NCBI GenBank assembly: GCA_003290165.1 | Contig: QNQO01000512.1 | Span: forward strand, 372,001-436,000 | Origin: Berberis thunbergii | Lineage: Eukaryota; Streptophyta; Magnoliopsida; Ranunculales; Berberidaceae | Reading direction: 5' to 3' | DNA: 64,000 nt | Part shown: piece by piece, positions 45,310 through 56,256 of the stretch | How the letters are laid out: each line of letters starts with the position of its first letter | Numbering within the stretch: the stretch's first letter is position 1 | Notes under the pieces: generated by a model | Databases searched by the model: none | What the model saw: the letters and a program-made list of their open reading frames with translations, nothing else | Told to the model about the DNA's origin: nothing | Program-made: the position numbers and the translations under genes

Positions 45310-46230
45310 TATAATTGACTAAACCGAGGTCAGGTTTTGGCGACCATGGTGGTCCCTGTCAAATCATCTTGATCAGGCTTTGAGAACACTAACTAGACTC
45401 CCACTTTGAAACTATCTTGATCCATTTGTGGCGGACTAGGAATTTGAGCAAGCTAGAAGTTATCATCGTCAGTCGTTCTGACTAAACTTTGTCTGGGGTT
45501 CGACAATCATTGTCTGAGTCCTTGGAAAACCATCTTTACTAGGCCACATGAACACTGACTAAGCTCCCACTTTTTAAGTCGTTGTCGCCCATCCTATTCG
45601 GACTAGGCTTCGAGCATATCAAATCCATCGTCATTAGCGGCATTGAGTAAGTTTTGGTCGGGGTTCGGCGATCACTGTCTGCATCCAATTAGTGACCCAA
45701 GGAGTGCCATTTAATTAGACGTCGAGAGCACTAACTAGACTCCAACTTTCTAAGCCGTCGGAATCCGTTATTTGTGGACTAGGCTTCGAGCAGGCTAAAA
45801 GCCATTGTCATCAGTCATCACCACTAAGCTTTGGTCAGATTTAGTTACTATTTCCTATGTTTGGAAAATGATCCCTAGCAAGACATCTCGATCAGGCATC
45901 AGAGCGCTGACTGAGCTGTTACTCTCTAAACCATTGACACCCATTTAGTTTAACGGACTGGGCGTTAGAGCGTACGAGAAGCTATCATCATAGGTCGAAA
46001 CCGACTAAGCTTTGGTTAGGTTTGGCGACCATTATCTATTGTTGGACAATGGTCCCTGGTAAGCCATCACAGTCAAGTATTAAAAATGTTGAATAAGCTC
46101 CCACTTTCTAACTCATCGTTGTCCGCTTTAGGTGAGCTAGGTGTTAAAGCGGACCGGAACCTATTGTAATCAGTCGAAGCCGACTGAACTTTGGTCATAA
46201 TAAGATTTTGGGCATGTAAGTCTGACTTGG
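45310..46230 (-). repeat. Tandem array, about 175-bp units, reverse orientation
   Basis: Reverse-complement equivalents of the 2590-3345 array. GACTAAGCTCCCACTTT and variants occur near 45560, 45731, 45915 and 46091, spacing 170-185 bp, with TTTGGTC(A/G)GG(G/T)TT blocks between. Confidence 0.8.
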
Positions 46231-46714
46231 ATGTCTTGAATTACTTAGTTCGACTGGTGGTCTGATTTCAGGTTCAAATCAATTGATCAGACTGATAATA
46301 GATTGACCGGCTTTAACGAGCAGCAGTGGAATAAAATAATAATAGAGTTGATCCCTTGGATTTAATGATAATACTCTTTAGGCGTGCTCCTTATTCCATG
46401 GGAGCTCAAGGCCTTTGATGTTGGTTCCTTTTCATGTGTTAGGTCGGATCTGGCAGGGCATAAGCTTGGTCCCATTAGTGAAGGGGCTCAATTAGAAAGA
46501 AAATCTATGTAGATCAATGTACTAGGGATATGATGCATGTTGCAAGACGGTTCGGTATCAATTACTCCCCCAGTTAATGGGGCTTCTTGCAGGGTCATAA
46601 ATTCAAAAGATGTGGATTCGTACAGCTGCAATTGGAACCATCATTTCCTGATTTCTCATATGGCATTTAATGTTGAAGAAATTGTTGGTCGACGCTACTT
46701 CGTAAACCATCATG

Positions 46715-46725
46715 CTATATATAGG
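46715..46725 (+). promoter_or_regulatory. TATA box of ORF X, minus Tat-like element
   Basis: CTATATATAGG, 20 bp before TCTGCGTTCAAGCAC and about 60 bp before the reading start. Identical in placement to 2061-2070 in the other orientation. Confidence 0.55.
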
Positions 46726-46759
46726 TTGTCCATTCTGCGTTCAAGCACTACAATGAAAT

Positions 46760-47470
46760 AGTAGAGCATGTTAATCAAATGCATCTTACCGAAGAGTATG
46801 CTTTGGGTTTTTGAAAGGTTGAAGGAAGTTCTCCTTCGCTGGAGTCTCTGAATGTTTTAACATTTTCGCCGATGAGTCTTAGTAAAACTTGTTGTTATGC
46901 AGTGCCACCTGATCTGGGTGGGCATCTGATTGATCTCGTGAGATCTTGTAATATTTTGTTACATTGCAAAAAAGAGTTACAAACTTCCCCTCGGGGGTCA
47001 AGTTTGTCTTCCACCTTTTGGTGCTCAAGCACTCTCATTTGTTCCTGTTGTTGGGGGATGATCCTCGCAACTAGTTTATGGTTGATGGGAGCGTTGGAGG
47101 TCTTGACCCCCGTTCCTGGGGTGGTATCTCTACGTCGCCTCGAGCATTACACATTTGAGAGGCGCCCTCATTTGGTAGCACTGTGAGTATTTGATGATCC
47201 AGTGCTCAAGGACATTTTCATCAGGTTCCTGTGGCTTCTTTCTGTTCCTCTTCATAAAGTAGATTGTGGAGCAAAGAATCGAGCCAAATGTCTACATTTC
47301 GTTTCAAGGTTCATGTTGTTATTTTCAAATCATCTTTGTAAGGTGATTTCACAGAGCAATGAATTGGGCGGGCTCTTTCTCAGAAATTCTACATCTACCA
47401 CCTTCTCTTCTGGAGGCGGATCGACAGAGCGGAAGCTTTATGCTTTTTTAGCGGATAGATACTTGTAGTG
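46760..47470 (+). pseudogene. ORF X, antisense ORF of minus Tat-like element
   Basis: Frames with L-N-V-L-T-F-S, C-Y-A-V-P-P-D-L-G-G-H-L-I-D and L-Q-T-S-P-R-G match the two other copies. Frameshifts separate these from a later reading with F-L-W-L-L-S-V-P-L-H and A-K-N-R-A-K-C-L-H-F-V-S. The end near 47466 faces the protease end at 48090. Unknown function. Confidence 0.45.
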
Positions 47471-48089
47471 TATAAACTGATGTACTAATTGATCGACAAG
47501 CTTTGTAATAACTATCATAGGAATCAATCAAATTTGTTTTTTTCTGGAATGTGTCTGGTATAAACAATTTTTCTAAACCGAAATGAAAAACAAAATTAAA
47601 GCAACAAAATAATTTAACTTCGGTTGGGGACTAAACTAATTCGGCCATGAATGAGGCTCATTTGGTCCTAGCTCGAACTGCATAGTCCCTCTAACAAAGT
47701 GCCTTGTTTTACCAAAACTAGCAAAGTTACTAAATAGTGGACTTCGTGCTGACGGACAATTCCATACTGATTAACAGCTCTTGGAGTAGTTGCCCGTTTG
47801 CTGAAAAATCGTTACTTAGCTCTTTATTAGTATGGATTGCACTGCTAGCTCCGAATTTTGGCTCTTTTCATAGCTGCAATTTGCTTATTGGGGCTCCTCT
47901 ACCCTCATTGAGTGATTTTCCTCTTCTGTTTAGACCATGTGCTTGACATGTTGGTGTTGTGAGCCTGAGCTGCAATTGGCAACAATTCAATTGTTTTAGG
48001 GTTGCATAATGGTAGTTTCTTGCTACAAGTTGATCTTCTCAGATAGTTCCTTGGGCCTGGTTTGATGTATATTTTATGCATTGGTGCAG
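47471..48089. other. Spacer between ORF X and protease
   Basis: Region where pol should lie in an autonomous element; no RT, RNase H or integrase motif is readable on either strand. Confidence 0.4.
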
Positions 48090-48450
48090 AGTGAAAAAAT
48101 TTTCTCCATAAGATGAAGCCACGGCCTTCCCAAAATAATGTTGTAGGTGGACGAAGCGTCGACCACCATAAACTCTTGGACAAGGTACTTCGGCAATTAG
48201 GGCTCTCCTACCTCCACCATTAGATTGATCTTCCTGATAGAGAAGCATCTACTAAATCCGACCATGGGGTGGTTGGCGGGGCTCAAGTCTTTCTCCTGTA
48301 GCTGCATGTTGTTGAATGCACTGAGAAATAGGAAATTGAGTGAGCTTCCTGTATCCACTAAGGCCCTTTTTACTTCCCACTTAGCGATAATGATGGAGAT
48401 GGCCAAGGCATCATTGTGAGTTGTGGGATCGGGTTCTGAACTCACACATG
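48090..48450 (-). pseudogene. Gypsy aspartic protease of minus Tat-like element
   Basis: On the minus strand it reads H-N-D-A-L-A-I-S-I-I-I-A, then A-L-V-D-T-G-S-S-L-N-F-L-F with an intact D-T-G-S-S active site. After a frame shift it reads I-I-L-G-R-P-W-L-H near 48125. It is the least damaged protease of the three copies in this family. Confidence 0.85.
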
Positions 48451-49529
48451 TTGCACCTGTTGGTCCTCACGCTGAGATGGTGTTTGCATCTCGATCAGTG
48501 TCCTCTTGCGGGACCTATTAGATTCATCCCCTTCGGGATCGACCTCATGGAGGACATAGATGACACCAGGAGCTTCTTTTTTAATCTCTTTGATAGCGTC
48601 TGCTTTTTCCCTTGCTCGACCTTGCCTCTTGTCCAAGCCTAGAAACTAGTTGAGCTTGTCTTTCTTGATCCAACACTCAACTTCTCCCCTGAGGTTTCTG
48701 CAATCCTCAGTATTGTGTTCGCCTTCCTTGTGGTAAGCGCAATATTTGTTGTTGTTGTGTCGAGTGGGGTCTCATTCCTGCTTTGGTTGCCATTTCAGCT
48801 CTTCCCAATCCTTGATGGAATCAAGGATGTCAGATAGATTGGTGTTGAGAGGGGTGACTGATCCAGACCCAAGATAATTCGAGGCATTGTCCTGTCTTGT
48901 GCGGCTCAAATCGGTCTTGCTGTCAATGCGCTTCCTCTTTTTCTAGTCGTCGTACTCTTTCTTCTTTCCCTCTTTCTTATCTCTGGGGATAGAGGGTTTC
49001 TTATCTGGCTTTGTTTCCCTTTTTGTAGCCAACATCTCGTCTTGAATAATATCTCTCTAGGCATCCCAAAATAAGTCTGTCATATAGGTTGGGGATCCAG
49101 AGTGAGGAAATCATAGAACTTGCCTCTTCTCAGACCGAAATGAAAGCGGTAATGGCAATGTCATCACTATAGTCATCGATGAGGGTCAACTCATCGTGAA
49201 ACGAGTGATGTACTATTTCAATGTCTCTTTCTGTTTTTGCTTTAGGATCAACAAGTAATGCGAGCCCTTCCTGAGTCATTGGCTGCCATGAAGCGTGTAA
49301 GGAAAGCCATTACCAATGTAGTAGATTTTGGAGGGAGGTTGTGGAACCAGGTCAATGCTAATGTCTTCAGGCTAACCGGGAATGATGGGCACATTATCGC
49401 ATCGCATCAGACCCTTTCTTGAGTACCATAACGTGCTGGAAGTGTCGCAAGTGATCGGACGAGTTTCTTATTTCATCTTAAAACTCCAGCTTCGGTGGTG
49501 TGTATTTTTTTGGCAGCGGTTCATCCATG
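48451..49529 (-). pseudogene. Gypsy gag, C-terminal and middle parts, minus Tat-like element
   Basis: On the minus strand it has a zinc-knuckle segment C-A-Y-H-K-E-G-E-H-N-T-E-D-C (about 48740-48690), then R-N-L-R-G-E-V-E. Upstream are broken frames that match the gag at 22600-23060. At 49530-49534 the reading is interrupted by element B, and the N-terminal part resumes at 58232. Confidence 0.7.
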
Positions 49530-49534
49530 ATATG

Positions 49535-51503
49535 TGATGCAGATTTAACTAACCTAAATAAATAGGTTAATTTAACCTAATTTTAATAACTGCAAGTGCA
49601 CAGTGTCTAACTGGTAGACACGGGCAAGTACAGGTCGATCCCACAAGGACTGTGGTTGCAATTAAATTTCAGGGTTTATTTAAACTAACTTAAATTGGGG
49701 TTACAACAATTAAAATATTTAAACTAAAAATCAAATTAAAAACAAAATAAAAAGTTTTAAAGAATATGAGAAAGGAAACCAAGGCATTGAATCCACCACA
49801 GGTTCTTTGAGATTTGTGTAATCAAAAATATTGTTTTCAAGATTTAACATGACTAACCTAAAGATTAATCTAAGTTCACAATTGATTTCAGCATAGGTAT
49901 AAACCCCTAGCATTGTGTGTCTTCTTACGACACACACAATCACAGGTTTATTTTAACTAATCTTAATCCCTAGCATTGCGTGTCTTCTTACGGCACACAC
50001 AATCACAGATTCAGATTAATTGATTAAATCAGACTTTTGAATTTCAACAAAGAGTATTTCTAACTACCAACTAGTCTAGATAATTAATCAGGATATAATC
50101 AGTGAAAGCAAATTGTTGAAAATCATAAATCAAATGTGTTCAACGTTCAAGCATAAAGAAAACAATAAATTTAAATACACAAACTCTAGGAAATCCTGTG
50201 GTTTCATCGTAGCCTTGGCGAAGGGTTTAGCTATCCATGGTAGTGGTAGTCATCTCCTCGTGATGTGGTACGCCGCAACTCATCTCTGCACGGACACGAA
50301 TCCCGAGAAAAGGGCTGCTAGAGGCACTGTGGTGGCTCTTAGAGACCTCGGGTTGCAAATAGTGAAAACTGTTTTTCAATTTTGAAAAACGGTTTTCTCC
50401 CACCGAATTCACGCGACTTCTGCTGGTTCGTCTTCTCCACCGCGACGCGACTAACTTCGAAGCTGTTCTTCGCTCCTCGCGAGCTCCTCGTCAGCTCCAA
50501 CCTCGTTCTGAACCTGCAAAAGAGAGATAGGATAAAGAACGGATGAAATATCACAAAATAACACGAAGGAGGGAGCGAAACAGGGAGTTCTGTCGCGAGC
50601 TCTGTCTCGCGGCCGTGACGAAGGAGGTTATGTGGTCTGACTCTAATGGTGGTCGTGAGAGAGAGAGAGAGAACCAGTGAGAAAGAGCTAGGTAAACAGG
50701 AAGGAGGGAGGCAGAGAGAGGGGAGAAACAGGGGTGGCGGCTGCGAGGATGGAGAAACAGGGTATGTTCCTGTTTCGTGGCAGCGACGGCTGATGACGGT
50801 CGTTCTTTCGTGGTCTGGTTGCAAGGTTGGAGCAGAGAGATAGAAGTGGAGGAGGGAGAGACGAAGAGAAGAGAGGAAAACAGGAAGGAGGGAGCGAAAC
50901 AGGGTGGAAAACAGGGGCGATTCTCCGTTTCGCGGCTGTGGTGGTCGTTGCGATTCTGGTGGCGAGGTTGCTGGACGGTGGATGGCGGCGGTGAGGATGA
51001 TGGAACAGAGAGAGGGATGGTAGAAGGTGGCGGCTGATGGTAGAGGACGAGGAGGAGGTGGTGATGGCGGGATTATCGCGCTGCCGGCTCTCCTATCGAG
51101 CGAGGATTGCCGGCAGGCTGGTGTTGTGGCTGGAAAAGAGATGAGGGGAGAGGGCAATGGAAGAAGAGAGAATAATAGAGATCTCCCTGGTTCTCTAAGA
51201 TTAGGGGAGCTAAATAGGGTTCTATTATCTTGGGCTTGGGTTTTTAGGTTAGCATTTTTGGATTTGGGCTTAGGTTAAATTAGGTGGATCTAGGTTTACT
51301 AGGGTTAGGTTTAGATATGTGACTCTCTGCTTTGTATCACCACTAGAATCGACCAATTGTCTGTCGCCTTAATACCATTTCATCGTTAACGCTCAAATTC
51401 CTGCCAAGACATGAAAACGAAATAATTATTATAAATTATAATAATCGAAACACTAACATATATAAATTAAGGGATATATTATGTAATAATTATGTGAATA
51501 TCA
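49535..51503 (-). repeat. 3' LTR of element B
   Basis: In plus reading starts TGATGCAGATTTAACTAACC and ends GTGAATATCA. An internal 81-bp duplication with CTTACG(A/G)CACACACAATCACAG occurs at about 49910-50010. Confidence 0.95.
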
Positions 51504-51520
51504 AATACCCCCAAACCTAT
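51504..51520 (-). other. Polypurine tract of element B
   Basis: Minus-strand ATAGGTTTGGGGGTATT next to the LTR, same place as in element A. Confidence 0.65.
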
Positions 51521-53690
51521 ATTTTGCTAGTCCTCGAGCAAAACAATAAAATAAAATCTAACTCACTTTCGCAGGAATCATCGGTTGCACTTACCTTAAA
51601 CGTGCAACAAGGCTTTAAACCCCTAGATTACCTCTAGTGGACGAGTTATAGTCTCGTGAGGGTTTCCAGAAATGTTACCCACAAACATTATGACTTAATA
51701 AATGTCCAAAACATGGTAACTCGATCTATTATCCTCAGAGTAAGAATTTAGCTGCCAAAAAATTCTGAAAATAGCTAACAGTCTCACAATAATATATCAA
51801 AGAGTCTCACAACCATTTAATAATACCCAAAGGTTAAATAAATTTCATCAATTATTCCCAACTCGAAGTGTGTGTGTGCATGGCCTTATCAACATAACTT
51901 TTTATTTCAGAGTAAAACAATTACTAAATCTCCTTTAGAAAGTTTGTTTTGACTTCAAACCTCTCATGTCACTCACAATGAAACACTCAGAGATTTGATA
52001 TTTCACTCAGTTTATATGTGAGGAAAAGAGTAAATAATGGAAAAGTCATCTCACATATAGTAATATGAAGAACGGACTTTTCAAGAATGGAATGAATATG
52101 ATCTCATGGACAGGAATATCAATTACTTTTGAGAATGTTAAATCATGCACCATAGTTCTTATTTATTTAATCTCCACATCTACGAAACTAACCATCTCTT
52201 AAGATCAACTAGGACTTTAATAGGTTGTAATGGGGCTTAGGTAATGGCTAACAAAGAATGGAAAAATGTATACGAAAAATCTCTAAGAATGTTTATACCC
52301 ATTAAACTAACACAAGGGCTATGAGTAGTAAATCAATGTTCCAACCATCAATTACTTTCTTCATTTTTTTTCATTTACATTGCTTTTCTTTTTTCTTTTT
52401 TTTTTTTTTTTTTTTTTCAACTACATGCGTTTCCTCTTCTACTCAATAGAATGTTTCAACACTGATGACTCATGGTATATTTGACTCTGTTCTTTCTAAT
52501 TGCCCATTTCCAACTAACATTCATCCATATACATTCTTAGATAAATTGGGTATTGATAAGGGGTTAACAAATAAAAGGCTATCAACGGCTCAAAGGGCTT
52601 CAAAATGGAACTAATGAGTGGGTAAGTAAAAAGGCTAGAAAAGGCTTAAGAAAAACTTGCCTACATCATTTCTTAAGTTCAGGTTGGTATTATGACATCT
52701 CAACTAAATAAACTAAAAAGTTCTAGTGCAATAATTTAATTTTAATGTCATTCTCAAAGCAATTGATAAGAAAAATGAGAATAATGAGATCATCAACGAC
52801 TTAATGCGAACTCAAGAAAAATTAGAGTATATTTATCTAACACTCAGAAAGAAAAGAATGGCTCAAAACTTTCACGGGTTAAGTCTCCACTATTATTCTA
52901 AGGTTTTCTAGCTCATATCTCACTCATCAACTTCAAATCATGCTAATATGGCTTATAGTGCACAAAGTAATCGAGTTGAAAAAAATCTCTTGAAATAGAC
53001 CTAACTTAAGGATTATATCAAACCATATGTTTTCCTGTTTGATATATGAAGGTGACAAGCGAAAGCATGTATTTCTCAAAATTTCAGGCATACTTGAAAG
53101 CACATCCTCTTCATTGGAAAGGACTTAGATCTTGGATGCATTTTCAAATCAAAAATTTTCACATAGTCATAATTAACTATGTATTCAATGGAGATTGAGT
53201 AGAATACAATAGTCAATTGTGAAATACATTTCATTTCAAAATTTTCAAAAAATGCAAAAAAATCTTAAACCTCGCCCCCAAACCTAAACCAAACATTGTC
53301 CTCAATGTATAAAATGATAATCATGACAAATGTAGGAAAAGAAAAGAGGAGAGTTAGAGTGATATTACCATGGGAAAGATTTTACCAATTTTCCAAGAAG
53401 TCATCCATCAATGAGGCTCACAAACATAAGAATCATGGAGTTTTCATTGGAAATCGATAAAATGCAGACTCGACATCAACAAAGAAAACTAAAAAAAACA
53501 AGTTGTAAATCAAAACTGTTATGGAGCTAACGAGTATGAATGAAACACAACTGAATAGGGTACTCGAAAATCAATCCAGACTAACAGCAAAGACACACAA
53601 CTAAAGCTAGGCTGCCTCCTAGGAGCGCTTGGTTTAACGTTGTCAGCCCGACATATATTCTCCCTCATGAGTGATTTATCATGAAGTGAC
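51521..53690 (-). other. Element B 3' non-coding region
   Basis: No conserved reading on either strand; collinear with element A 42500-44760. Has a poly-T run at 52392-52417. The last part contains GGAGCGCTTGGTTTAACG near 53624, the conserved string right after ORF Z in both elements. Confidence 0.6.
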
Positions 53691-53711
53691 GAGGAAGAAC
53701 ATAGGGAACAT

Positions 53712-54167
53712 TCACTTCAAAAGGGTGAAGGAATCGTATACCAACAACCTGAAAAGTTGAGGATCAGTCCACTCAAAAATAGCACCCACATGCGACACAA
53801 GATATACTAGCACATCCCAAAAATTGCAAGGACACCATCTAAAATCATATAGAAATGGTAAAGAAGCTCGCATTCCTTGGAAGTCAATAGGGATCTTAAA
53901 CATGAATAGGTCGCAAGTAGTGATATGCAACAAAGGATCCTCCCTTACTCCTAAAATGGAACATCCTAAGTCTGGTTCCAAATCAGAAGATTGGATAATT
54001 TCCACATCAGGATGGTGAAAATTGAAATCATCTCTTACAAACAATGGATCCATATAGGTAGCATCAGTGAATATGAAAGGGATGGAAAGTGGTATGTCTA
54101 TAAATATATCGGGTGGTACAGGTTCATCGTAACAAAATGGCGTACACCAAGATGACGAGTTAGACAA
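53712..54167 (-). CDS. ORF Z: family-specific C-terminal ORF (element B copy)
   Basis: Open for about 150 codons with D-E-P-V-P-P-D-I-F-I-D-I-P-L-S-I-P-F, then Y-M-D-P-L-F-V-R-D-D-F-N-F-H-H, I-Q-S-S-D-L-E-P-D-L-G-C and W-T-D-P-Q-L-F-R-L-L-V-Y-D. The same motifs lie at 41960-42380 in element A. No domain is recognised and there are no obvious membrane segments, though the middle is aromatic-rich (F-L-Y-D-F-R-W). Location just after the protease/RT linker suggests it is the tail of the element polyprotein or a remnant of one. Confidence 0.55.
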   Translation of the reverse strand: MSNSSSWCTPFCYDEPVPPDIFIDIPLSIPFIFTDATYMDPLFVRDDFNFHHPDVEIIQSSDLEPDLGCSILGVREDPLLHITTCDLFMFKIPIDFQGMRASLPFLYDFRWCPCNFWDVLVYLVSHVGAIFEWTDPQLFRLLVYDSFTLLK

Positions 54168-54202
54168 CGCAACAACACCCCCAAAGCTAGAATTAGCACT
54201 AC

Positions 54203-54517
54203 CTATGACATGTAGCTCTCATTAAATATATTTCCCGACTTCTTTGGGACAACCTGTTTTGAATTCAATGTAGATGGAATAGTAAAAGGCAAAGTATCAT
54301 CAGTACCTGAAAACGCATACCTGAGGGTGTCAAGTAATTGTTTAAGGTCAAGCTCAGGTGGCTCAACTGATGGGACTAGTTTTGACTCACTGAGTGGAAG
54401 AAGCTCCACTTTAGACTTCCATTTATAACTAGGATCCACAATGGGGACTGAGTCAAACAAATCATTGACTTCCCTAATGGAATCATCAGCATCAAAGTCC
54501 AAACTAGAATGAGTCAA
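54203..54517 (-). pseudogene. Protease-RT linker remnant of element B
   Basis: Reads L-D-F-D-A-D-D-S-I-R-E-V-N, then L-L-P-L-S-E-S-K-L-V-P-S and P-P-E-L-D-L-K-Q-L-L-D-T-L-R-Y-A. The last motif is the conserved start of the Athila/Tat RT region (P-P-x-L-E-L-K-x-L-P). The RT domain itself is missing. Confidence 0.75.
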
Positions 54518-54525
54518 ACAAGCCT

Positions 54526-54969
54526 CTAAATGGTCATGTGTATCATGAAAACAGTCAAGGGAGACTCTAAAGACTGTTCACAGATTGATTCTATGCATGA
54601 GTCACTAGGAAGACATATGTCGAGTGGGTCTTCATGAAAATGTGGGGAAGGGAATGGGTCAGGAAGCAAAGTAGTTTCTATCACATTATCCACAAAAACA
54701 TCATCTGACTCGGATTCCAATGTGTTACTAGTTATGAATTGACCCTCTGAATTTTGAACAAAGTGACTAGGAACTCTTCCTAACTCACTTTCAGATACTT
54801 CCTCAGTAATATGATCCACAACTATCTCAAGTCTTTGAGTCGTGGCTATCAACTCAGATATGTCCTTAGAATTCTGATCAATTATACTTGCTGAGCGCTG
54901 CAAAAACTGATTAATCGTTTCCTCTAAGCTTGATGTGTTAGATGGATGAGCTTTGTTAAATTGAGGCAT
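54526..54969 (-). pseudogene. Gag-protease linker remnant of element B
   Basis: Reads F-L-Q-R-S-A-S-I-I-D-Q-N-S-K-D-I-S-E-L, collinear with element A at 40445-40500, then S-E-G-Q-F-I-T-S-N-T and an acidic stretch. It goes directly to sequence matching A at about 41800 (P-F-P-S-P-H-F-H-E-D-P-L-D-I-C). The protease has therefore been deleted and its flanks rearranged. Confidence 0.7.
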
Positions 54970-55472
54970 AACATGATGAGGGTATTGAGGAGCCTGAGAG
55001 AAACTATGTCCCCCTTGGTGTGAGTTATGACCCAGGAGATATTTTGATTATTGGCAAAACTAGGGCTGTAATAGTTGGACTTTGAATTATAACCAGGTCG
55101 CCAATTAGCATTAAAAGAATGGATTTGCTCAGCAAAATATTCAGGATAATCATATTGCAAATCACAATCAGCTGTAGAATGACTAGGACTCGAACATGCA
55201 ACACAACCCTCAAATGAAACATTACTGGGAGGTAGGGGTTGATTCAAATTCATAAGTGCATCTAATTTCTGAGTCATCGTCATAAAAGCTATTTCAAGCT
55301 TCGAGGTAGAAGGGGAGAAGTAATCATTAAAGTCTTTATCCTCATTAGAAGGGGAGAGAAAGTCAGGATAATATGCGGAACCTGAGTTGTAATAATCTGA
55401 ATATGGAGCATAATCAGGTTGTCGCATGGCATTAAATGCATTCCTGCGAGATGGATAATGATTAGATTTCAT
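54924..55472 (-). pseudogene. Athila-like gag C-terminal part of element B
   Basis: Starts R-N-A-F-N-A-M-R-Q-P-D-Y-A and contains M-T-M-T-Q-K-L-D-A-L-M-N-L-N-Q, then C-V-A-C-S-S-P-S-H-S-T-A-D-C-D, the Cys-rich motif, and E-Q-I-H-S-F-N-A-N-W-R-P-G-Y. The N-terminal capsid part seen in A is absent; the 400-bp repeats of A are also absent here. Confidence 0.8.
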
Positions 55473-55479
55473 TTTTTTT

Positions 55480-56230
55480 TAAATTATGCAAGCCTAATCT
55501 ATATACGAAGATAACCTAACTCTAAAATAAAAATGGTAAAACCTAATCAAGGCCTATATGATGCACAAGCAAGATGAATGAAAAATGACCCTAGATAAGT
55601 ACCTAGCAAATAAAACACACAGTAATCCACTCAGAAACCACGTGCAGATGCGGTGGAAAGAAGTTACCTCCGGCGTGAACCTCTCTTGGGTTACTTGCGA
55701 CGCCGGGTAGAAGTCGAGTTGACGTCGATCAGAAGCACCGTCCACCTGACGGCCCGCCAACTTCTGAGAGTGTCCACGCGATAGCAACCTGTAAACAATT
55801 CAAACCATGTGCTTTGTTTTTTTGTTTTTTTTTTTTGTGATGAAACAAAATGAGAAATAGTAGAGTTTAAAAATTATTACACCACACACTCGTAAAACGA
55901 GGTGAAAATAAAATTAAAACTCTCGTCACAAAATAAATAAAAATAAAAAAACTTTGCTTGATGTTCTGCAGGATCGTTCAATTTTCTCGAGAAGCGTGTA
56001 ATCTGTAATATATGCTTCCTGCCTATTAATACCTGCAAAAATAAAAAATAAAAAAAAGACAAAAAACAAGTATCAAAACTTCTAAGATTGATAAGAAATA
56101 ACTAAAAAAATAAAATCAAGCCTATCCTAAAAGTAAAAGCAATCTTATATCTGACCTAATTTTAAATTTTTTTTTTAACCTAAACCACAAATTAGTGAAA
56201 ATAAACTCTTGAATTTAATTACACCGTAAC
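55480..56230 (-). other. Element B leader
   Basis: Untranslated leader. Includes CGCCGGAGGTAACTTC-like string shared with A and several A/T runs. Confidence 0.5.
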
Positions 56231-56233
56231 AGT

Positions 56234-56251
56234 CCCCGACAACGGCGCCAA
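56234..56251 (-). other. Primer-binding site of element B
   Basis: Minus-strand TGGCGCCGTTGTCGGGGA lies a few bases from the 5' LTR. It differs by about one base from the complement of plant tRNA-Asp 3' end as I remember it. Confidence 0.88.
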
Positions 56252-56256
56252 AAACT

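Noticed and set aside
50646..51278. Arg/Gly/Glu-rich open frames at 50.6-51.3 kb and their copies at 57.4-58.0 kb
   Set aside because: They are inside both LTRs of element B, purine-rich and not conserved as protein between the two LTR copies.
52392..52417. Poly-T run as a LINE or SINE tail
   Set aside because: It is in the collinear non-coding part of element B, with no target duplication around it.
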